From Podospora comata (lineage: Eukaryota > Ascomycota > Sordariomycetes > Sordariales > Podosporaceae), in the NCBI GenBank assembly GCA_017354895.1, contig CP071496.1:3224001-3288000 (forward strand): a DNA stretch of 64,000 nucleotides, written 5' to 3'. Position numbers and translations under genes: made by a program. This document shows positions 56,528 to 64,000 of the stretch, piece by piece. Within the stretch, counting starts at the first letter, position 1. Each line of letters starts with the position of its first letter. The notes beneath the pieces were generated by a model. It was not told where the DNA came from, made no database searches, and saw nothing but the letters and a program-made list of their open reading frames with translations.

Positions 56528-56859
56528 ACAACGTGTAAGGCTTGGAGGGTCACTTACTATACAAGAGGCACAGGATCTATTGGATCAGAGGGCCGTGGAT
56601 AAGGAGGGAGTGCAAGAAACGTAGCCGATAGTGGTAATGCAGAGGGGGCTCGTACGAAGGTTCAGTGCTGTAGTGTGTGCGGTAAGCCTGGCCATAATGC
56701 GCGCACTTGCCAGGAAGCTGCAGATGCCTCACATTCAGCTGTTTCTGATGTAATTATAGTTAATTCCTTGTGTTGATGTGGTATAATTGAGGATAGTATT
56801 CGTAGGGTAGTGGAAAATGGTGCACTCGCTTATCTGGTGCACTCGCTTATAATGTACGT
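56528..56859 (+). mobile_element. Truncated copy of the same transposon family (copy B)
   Basis: In plus orientation it holds the last third of the transposase region, including CGKPGHNARTCQEA, followed by the 3' untranslated part and two tandem terminal motifs (TGGTGCACTCGCTTAT). It ends in ATGTACGT before TA at 56860. The 5' part is missing; similarity begins near 56528. The frame has a stop (GTAG, 56623) and is not functional. Its terminal motif matches copy C better than copy A. Confidence 0.7.
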
Positions 56860-57147
56860 TAGCCGGTTTGTTGGTCGGCGGCTAAATCGTCGCTGCGCCA
56901 CAAATTAGGTGTTTGATCAGCCCCATCCGTACCTTTCCGTCAACACAGGAAATCCAGTCAGCACCTATCTATGCTGAAAAATTTCCATAAACACACTAAG
57001 AGGGAGATATACATTCAGAGCAGACAATGTTTCATTGGTTAGGTACTTAGGTTAGCGTACACATGAAATGTTGAGCTTGTTTAACAGGATATCTCAGCTT
57101 CCAACCGGGCCAACCCAAGTCACATCGGTATGGATTGGCATCACCTA

Positions 57148-58269
57148 ACGTACATGATAAGCGAGTGCACCAGATAAGCGAGTGCACCACTTTTTACCAC
57201 CCCATTAACACTATCCTCAATTACAATACATCAACACTAGGAACCAACTAATATCACATCGGAAACAGCTGAATCAGACGACTCTGCGACCTCCTGGCAA
57301 GTACGTGCATTAAGGCCAGGCTTGCCGCATACACCACAGCACTGAACCTTCGTACGAGGCCCCCCTGCACCACTACCATCGGGCTGCGTTTCTTGCACTC
57401 CCTCTCCACCCACGGCCTTCTTGTCCAGTAGATCGTGTGCATCCTGCACAGTAAGTGATCCTCCGAGCCGCACACGTGTTTTTTGGCTCTCCGGCGCTTG
57501 CTTAGTGCCTCGTTGGCCTTGCGGAGTGAAGTGTTCTCTGCACGAAGGAGAGCCACCTGGTGCATCACAGCCGTTATACTCTTAGCAAGCTGGTCCACAG
57601 CAGCCAACATTGAAGTTGGGGAGCTATTTTGATGGTTGACAATGCGAGTCTTGATGGGCGCTGACTGTGACTCGGCTTCTCGGGGGTTGTGTGGTGTCTG
57701 GAAGACCCAAGGTTCTGGAGTGCCGGCCCGCGAGTTCAGAGGTGTTGGTGTACGAAGCTTTACATCCAGCTTGGAAAGCACACTCTCTGGATCGTACGGC
57801 ACAAGGCCAGCACCTGCAAAGCCACCCCGTATATTCTTCTCCGTCGGTGGCGAAGAAGGCCTCGCGGAAGGCACAGAGGAACTCGAGCTTGCTTACATGG
57901 TTGATATGCATGCGCATCAAGTCCTCGATCTGGCGGCTGTACGCTTGCTTCAATGGCCAAAGCGGCCAACATCAAGTGTCTAAAGATAATACGAAGAATG
58001 TGGAGGCATGCAGAGCGTGATAATGTTGTTCTGCTGGCAGTGGCGCTCAAATAGCGTCGTATGGTCAACGTTGTAGATCTTGGCTGCAGCTCTCAGGCTT
58101 AGCTTTTTGTCGCTTTTAATAGCCTCAAGGGCTAAAATCACCCTGGACTCCTTTGTAGCTGAAGGCATGTTGGGTATTTGTGGAAAAAGTTGATGTTAAG
58201 GAGAGAGGTGACGCGTCGCGTAGAAAGTGATGCACTCGCTTATCTGGTGCACTCGCTCATCATGTACGT
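57148..58269 (-). mobile_element. Internally deleted copy of the transposon family (copy C)
   Basis: 1,122 bp between TA dinucleotides (57146-57147 and 58270-58271). Both ends carry two tandem copies of ATAAGCGAGTGCACCA-type motifs. On the minus strand, MPSATKESRVILALEAIKSD (start 58168) runs to SLRAAAKIYNVDHTTLFERH and there jumps to the sequence that in copy A lies late in the DDE domain (NNIITLCMPPHSS). About 700 bp, including most of the catalytic domain, are therefore lost. The C-terminal part (57874-57237) is better preserved than in copy A, but the knuckle reads CGKPGLNARTC, lacking its His. Non-autonomous. Confidence 0.82.
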
Positions 58270-59598
58270 TAGGCAAGTATGTTGCAAAATGACATGAAGC
58301 AGCCCTTGGAGCTATCTCTTAGAAAAGTCTAGTTTGAAGATAGGTGAGTGCATGTGACCCAGCCAGGACCGAACAATCCATTGGTGTTTTACATCCTAGG
58401 CGCACATGGCTACGGTGGAGCTGACTAAAACAGTCGGCCCAAGCATGGAACATGAACCTACATCGAGCCGGTACGTCTGATACCATCAATTGATGGGTTG
58501 ATAGTATGTATCCGCTCGACTTTGACAACAGCTACTGTGACCACAGGCACCTCAGGCAGAGGTCTCATTTTGCCACACACACGGAAGCCTTATGACACCT
58601 CATCATGCAATAGTGTATGCCTTGTCACTCACCGCCGTCCCGTCGCAGACTGCTAGACCCTCTTGGTAAAGTTCGCTCATGGGAAGAACCCCCTACGTCC
58701 CTCTACTGCGGTAGGTGCTGCAGGTTGGTGGTTGTGACACCTTCCAGGTGAAGGGGGCGCCAACTTGGTGGAATGCACATAGCCACCGCCACAAAGCGGT
58801 GAAATGTGCGTCTGTTTTTGTTGGGCTGGTGACCTAGGAAAGTCACTGGCTGCAAAAGTGAGGCCAAAATTGGCCAGAAAATAGTAAACAAATTAGTATT
58901 ACCGTAGTTTGTTGTTGGTTAAAAGGAAAAGGTAAGAAAATCCAGCCCCAAGAGCAAAACCGGTGTGGGTCTGGGAAAAGCCAGGCCCTTCAGAGTCCCA
59001 CAGTTTTCCTTCCCATTTCCCCATCTACCAATTTACACCACTGCAGATTCGCGCTCTTGCGAATCGGCGGAACTGCATGTTCACGCTAATGCATCTGCAC
59101 CCTGCTGCATGGTATTTCAATATTCTGCAAGATTTTGCAAGAGGGCACCTCGTCCTTCTCACGAGGTACGGAATGTCGGGAGTGGACTGAGTTCTACGGT
59201 GCCTGCAGTGTGGGAAGTGCAAACTTGCAATTAATGGTGTGCAGTATGTTGCAGGGCCCGGGCATTGTAAATTATGGCTTTGCCAATTCGCGGTGCATAT
59301 GTTTGTTTTTTTTGCTGTCTTACTTCTTGGAACATTGATGATCTATCAATGCGGGAGGAGCCGGAATTGCAGAATAGGCGCCTTTTCTCAACTCCAACCA
59401 GTGTAAATGTGTCAAATCAAATTTGCTCATGACTAACATGGCTTTTCGCAGTCGACCGCGATTTCCAGTTCGTGCAAAGTACTTTAACAGCCTGGGGTAT
59501 GCCATTATTTCTTTGCCTCTGTCGTCTTGAGCTTTGTTTCGCCGTACAGATATAAGTACCCTGACCCCTCGGGTTCCCAATGTCCTCCTCATTACAAA
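58270..59598. other. Spacer between transposons and NLR gene
   Basis: No gene is supported. ORFs at 58963-59338 are short and overlapping. The last 50 bp carries a TATA-like motif for the NLR gene. Confidence 0.45.
59551..59558 (+). promoter_or_regulatory. TATA-like motif upstream of the NLR gene
   Basis: TATAAGTA lies 41-48 bp before the ATG chosen at 59599, which would imply a short leader. Weak evidence on its own. Confidence 0.3.
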
Positions 59599-62500
59599 AT
59601 GGACCTGCTCCTTCACCCTTCGAGCCATCAAAGGCATAGACTTCTCTTCCTTTCAGAAGGGTCTTTGGCCACACAAGCCCAAGGTTGCGACATAATCTTC
59701 GTCCATGGGCTGCTGCCCCACTCTCCCCAGACCCTACAAGACACCGGCCTCTCCTGGTCACGCGACATACTGCCCCTTCATCTGCCTTGGGCAAGAACCT
59801 ATCTGTACCTGTACGAGTACAATCCCTCAGCTCATAACCAACATAACGACTGTGGCATAGGCGAAGCTACCGACAGTCTGTTGGTTGAGCTGGAAGCTCG
59901 GACTCGGACAGCCAAGGTTAGTCGTTGGCTCACGGGTTCCCGGTAGGTGCCTACTGGACAGTCCGTCGCATGAAAGCAAAACCGGTGCTAACAATGAATA
60001 GGAACCGCGTCCCATACTATTTATTGCCCATAGCATCGCTGGCTTGGTGGTGAAGTCGGCTCTTGTCAAAGCATATGAGAACCGAGACGAGGAGTGTTGC
60101 AACGAGATCATCACTGCAACCACTGGCATCATCTTCCTTGGTACACCACATACCCTCGCCTCACCGACTGAGCTTGAAACCATCATGTTGCGCGTATTTC
60201 CGGCCGAGGTAACCATGGTTGCTGTTCAAGTGATGTTTGGAATCATGCAGCAGTTCTTGATGTTGCCTTGGACCTCTATGCCATGGAAAGTCGTATCATT
60301 CCATGAAACCCTGCCCATGCCTGGAACCGATACTCTTGTGAGCGTGCTTCTTTCCGGAAACCGATGAACAGTAATTGCTGACAAGTAACGTGTTTTCTCC
60401 CCTGACAGGTCGTTGAGAGCCATCATATGAGACTATCAGCCTTTCCAAATGTCCCGATGTCAGGAACCCACCGTGTGAGTCTGACCTGGCCTTGACAAAT
60501 CCAAATGAATGAAATTGCTCATACATCTTTAGGATCTTTGCCGGTTCGACTCCCAAAAAGACCGAGAATCATATGTCAAGCTTGTCGAGTGTCTAAAAGA
60601 CTTCAGGATGTCTAGGCCCTCCTGCATCCATCTAGAACCGACCGTGACCGACCATGGACTCTCCCCCAATATGGAGACAGTGCTCAAATCCCTGAGGCCC
60701 GGAGATCGCGACATACCAAATTTCACGTCGGAGCCATATGAGGGTACCCTTGACTGGCTTTCCCGAAATGACGTCTACAGGGGTTGGATGGACAGACCAG
60801 GAATGCTCTGGATTTCCGGCAAGCCGGGCAGCGGGAAAAGCACGTTACTAAAGTACATTATCAACAGAATACCCGTTCAGGAGGCAACCGACCTGCATGT
60901 CATCTCCTTCACCTTTTCTCCGGGGAAAAAAACGATGTCGACCCTACTTACGTCTACGCTATACCAGCTTTTGATGTCAACGACGGGCTACCCTACCACA
61001 GAAGTTTTGGCTGAGCTTTCTGAAAGGAAGGAATTTCTCGGCGTGGATCAGCCGTGGGAGGATGATACACTCAGCAAGATTGTTCTGCGCATGGTCAAGA
61101 AGTTAACTTCACAAGGCCATTCGCTCTACATCATCATTGATGAACTCGATCAGTGTGAGGATCGAGTCGGCCTCGAGTCACTGCTTCTGCGGCTCGGCGG
61201 CTCGGCGGAAGTCGAAATGGCCTGTCGGATTTGTGTCGCATCTCGATATGCTCCATCCTTCAATCTCCCATGGCAAGTATGCCTCGACAATTACAATTCA
61301 TCGGATATTCAGAAGTATCTCAGGGAACATTCCAAGTTGTCCCCCATCCATGAGGAACAAATCTTGCGAAAGGCACAGGGAAACTTTCTGTGGTTGCGAA
61401 TTGCGGTCTCGTTCTTGTTCGACAACTCCACCAGTGTTGGCTTCGAGGTCAGCTCATTGCTGCCAACAAAGCTTGATTTATTGCTTGATGGGGTTTTAAG
61501 ACGTCTTGAGCAAGTCCAAACACCAATCTCGTCGCCCAACACCGATATTCAGCGCTTTAAGTCAATCCCGCCGACACTCAACTGTCCTGGTCAGACATTT
61601 GTCAGTACTCTGGTTGTGAGCAATGTATTCATACTTGCGTTGTACGCCCTCAAGCCCCTGACACTCCCCGAAGTCAGAGGCTTTTTGGAAGTCGCCGGTG
61701 ACATGCCGTCTGGTGTAGAGAATGGACACAAGCAAGCTGTCGAAACGACCGATACCTGGTTGTCAAGTTTGTCTGGTGGGCTGTTGCAACTCTCATCAAG
61801 AGGATCCGGATCGCCTTCTGGCAGAGGCAAACTCTCTCAGCCAACTGTTCATTTTATACATTCGTCTGTTCGAGACTATTTACTCGCTAGGACGTGCAAG
61901 ATGGACTCTCACTTTCGGATTGCTCAGACCTGCTTCAATCACATCAACATGAACTGGTCACCTTTGCCGCAAGAGGTCTCTGTCCCCAGCGAGGGCTCGC
62001 CATCTTTCTTTCTTCCATACGCCGTTTCTTACGGTATACTTCACCTCAGGCTTGCTATTGAGGAAGGCTTGAGTGTCGAGGGGGTCAACGCTTCTGGGGG
62101 CATCCCCTGGCAACCGAGCTTCCTGGATCAGTGGGCCGGTCTACACAGGCAACTATCGACAAAACAGACTCTTTTTGAGGAAGGGAGGGCAGCCGCTGTG
62201 CATGTTATGGCCTATTTCGACATACAGTGGTTTCACACCGATCTGTGGGGTTTTTGCTCTGGAGATGTCCATATTCAAGACCGATGTGGGCGGACTCCAT
62301 TATTCATTGCTGCAGCGATGGGCCACGTGAAGGTATGTGACACACTTATTGCTTTCGGCGCAAAGGTGGATCATCAAGATCACATTTATGGCCAGACTGC
62401 TCTTCACCTTGCGGCGGACCAAGGGCAGACAGATGTCGTCCGACTGCTGCTACAGCGCGGTGCCGACTGCAATGTCAGAGGAAGCGTTACCCCCCTATGG

Positions 62501-64000
62501 ATGGCAACTCGAAGTGCCCGCGTGGACATTGTTGAGATGTTGTTACAAAGTGGCGCAGACCCGCAAGCAGCAAATATGCACACCGGCGAGACCCCGTTGT
62601 CCCGAGCTGCAGCTCTTGGTCACATACCAATCGTGCGTTTGCTTGTGCAGTCAGGTGGGAGGCTTGATGCGGTTGACGCCCGTGGGTGGACTCCTCTCCA
62701 TTATGCTGTCCAAAATGGCAGGAAAAAGACGCTAGAGGTGTTACTCGAAGAGCTCGAGAAATATCCGGCCGCGCCGCGTTTGCTGAATGTCAACCAGACC
62801 AAGTCCGAGAACTCGTGGGTGAATACAGTGCTGTTAGCGCTCCTTGCTGGCCTTCGTCATTCTCAGAAAGGACAGTCTCAACAGTCTCCTCGTGATGGGA
62901 GTGGGTCGGTGAATACCAAGACTGGTGCAAAACCAAAGGGGCTGGTCACAGCACCAATGCAGAAACGCGAAAGGAGAGGGGAGGGTGACGTATCAGACGA
63001 GGATGAAGCTGAAGAGGACAACAGGAGTACTAAAAGACATCGCCCTGAGGACCGCCGTCTTATGTGCCCTTATGCGAGAAAGAATCCAGAGGTGTTTGCA
63101 AGTACACGCGGGTGCCGTGGCAGGTTCCAGGACATTAATCGTTTGAGGTACGCAACATCAAGCTGCGGTAATCTTTCGTTGGTTATTTCCTATAGCGATC
63201 ACCGTTGGGGCCCCCGCCTGCATACGTTTTTGATAAGCTAACAGCTGGAAATGGAGAACGCACCTCAAGGATTGTCACAACCAAGCATTCCGCTTGCAGA
63301 GATGTCACATATGCGAGGAGAGATTCGCCCCAAATGAAATCAAAGGACATCAACCTTGCATCGAAAAGGACAAGCCGAGCGACTATGAGAAGGGATTCGA
63401 TGTGTTTCAGTTGAAACAGCTGACGTCGCTCAGGGGTGTGACTGGAAAGGAGTGTTGGGATGCCATTTTCCGGATTCTGTTTCCTGACTGGCCCAGGGAA
63501 AGACAACTTCCCGATGCCTGTGAGTATTGCCAGACCTCGACATCAGGCAGAAACCCCTGCGACAGGTGAAACGAGATTACCTGATCTGACGCATCTGACA
63601 CCTATATTTTTGTTAGACGAGAGTGACGAGCCAACAATCGAAGAGGTCATCAACCGGATTATCGAGGTACCCCGGGGTCCAAGAAGTCGGGAACAGCTTG
63701 GGACAATACTCCGCCAGGTTCTGGGACAGCGCAACAACCAGCACATTGGTGGCCGTATCTCTGCCTCAAGCTCTTCACTCGATGAGACGCAGACTGTTGC
63801 CGATACCAATGTCACGCCAACCACGAACGTAATGCCGTCCTTCGACCAGGTCACGCCAAGGCTCGACAGCAATGACACCCACCCACAAATGCCGTTGTTC
63901 GCCCACTCATCAAATATTCCCTGTGGCGAAACCACTGGCCAGGGCCATCTTGAGAGAGCCGTCGGCCGATACATTCCTCCTCCGGAGACGCCCGTCTATG
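59599..64000 (+). CDS. NLR-type protein: alpha/beta-hydrolase-like, NACHT, ankyrin repeats, zinc-finger-like C-terminus; 3' end missing
   Basis: Exons 59599-59916, 60002-60337, 60409-60474, 60533-63147, 63257-63519 and 63617 to the edge; introns of 85, 71, 58, 109 and 97 bp, all frame-consistent. More than 1,325 residues. Residues 1-230 are a PGAP1/DUF676-like hydrolase fold: CDIIFVHGLLPHS, then FIAHSIAGLVVKSAL with the nucleophile Ser. NACHT from about 320: WISGKPGSGKSTLL (Walker A), IIIDELDQCED (Walker B, about 440). About five ankyrin repeats at 818-985 (GQTALHLAADQGQTDVVRLL). A basic/acidic linker (KRHRPEDRR) leads to Cys/His pairs CPYARKNPE, GCRGRFQDINRLRTHLKDCH and CHICEERF...GHQPC (about 1085-1150), then a disordered tail. 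NLRs of this kind act in fungal self/non-self recognition and cell death. Confidence 0.85.

Noticed and set aside
57624-58020. Overlapping frames in copy C as host genes
   Set aside because: All lie between the element's terminal repeats and correspond to shifted readings of the transposase tail.

Overview
The window is nuclear DNA of a filamentous ascomycete, most likely a Sordariomycete and probably of the order Sordariales. The evidence is short 45-110 bp introns with GTRNGT donors and CTRAY branch sites, coding sequence rich in G/C at third positions, an intron-bearing tRNA-Thr, fungus-specific gene families, and transposon copies carrying C-to-T/G-to-A damage like that left by repeat-induced point mutation (RIP). 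Species cannot be fixed from the sequence alone. Exon coordinates below were read by hand from splice signals and frame continuity.

Positions 1-45 kb are mostly intact genes on both strands: the 3' part of an AlkB-like dioxygenase; two small Cys-rich proteins; tRNA-Thr(UGU) with an intron; a decayed gene; a divergent pair of arsenite methyltransferase and bZIP regulator; a VOC-fold protein; a secreted GH12 endoglucanase; a calcineurin-like phosphoesterase; an 83-residue two-exon protein; the proteasome activator BLM10/PA200; tRNA-Val(CAC); an intracellular trypsin-like protein with a complete His-Asp-Ser triad; a tail-anchored fungal protein; a protein kinase; a second bZIP with an atypical basic region; a LYR-motif protein; the ubiquitin-conjugating variant Mms2; the Golgi/endosome protein Mon2; and a mitochondrial stomatin-like protein.

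Positions 45-64 kb look different. A broken copy of the tail-anchored family, a broken copy of the trypsin-like family and a broken fungal kinase lie side by side (45.6-50.1 kb). An uncertain, possibly decayed locus follows (51.6-52.3 kb). Then come three related Tc1/mariner-pogo-type elements (54.6-58.3 kb): one near full length with stop codons, one truncated, and one with an internal deletion.

The window ends inside a large NLR-type gene (59.6 kb to the edge). It joins an alpha/beta-hydrolase-like N-terminus, a NACHT NTPase and ankyrin repeats to a further C-terminal zinc-finger-like region. This fusion is the strongest candidate for something undescribed. Two families present as intact genes near 25-29 kb reappear as wrecks at 45-48 kb, so the right part looks like a fast-turnover region next to stable housekeeping genes.
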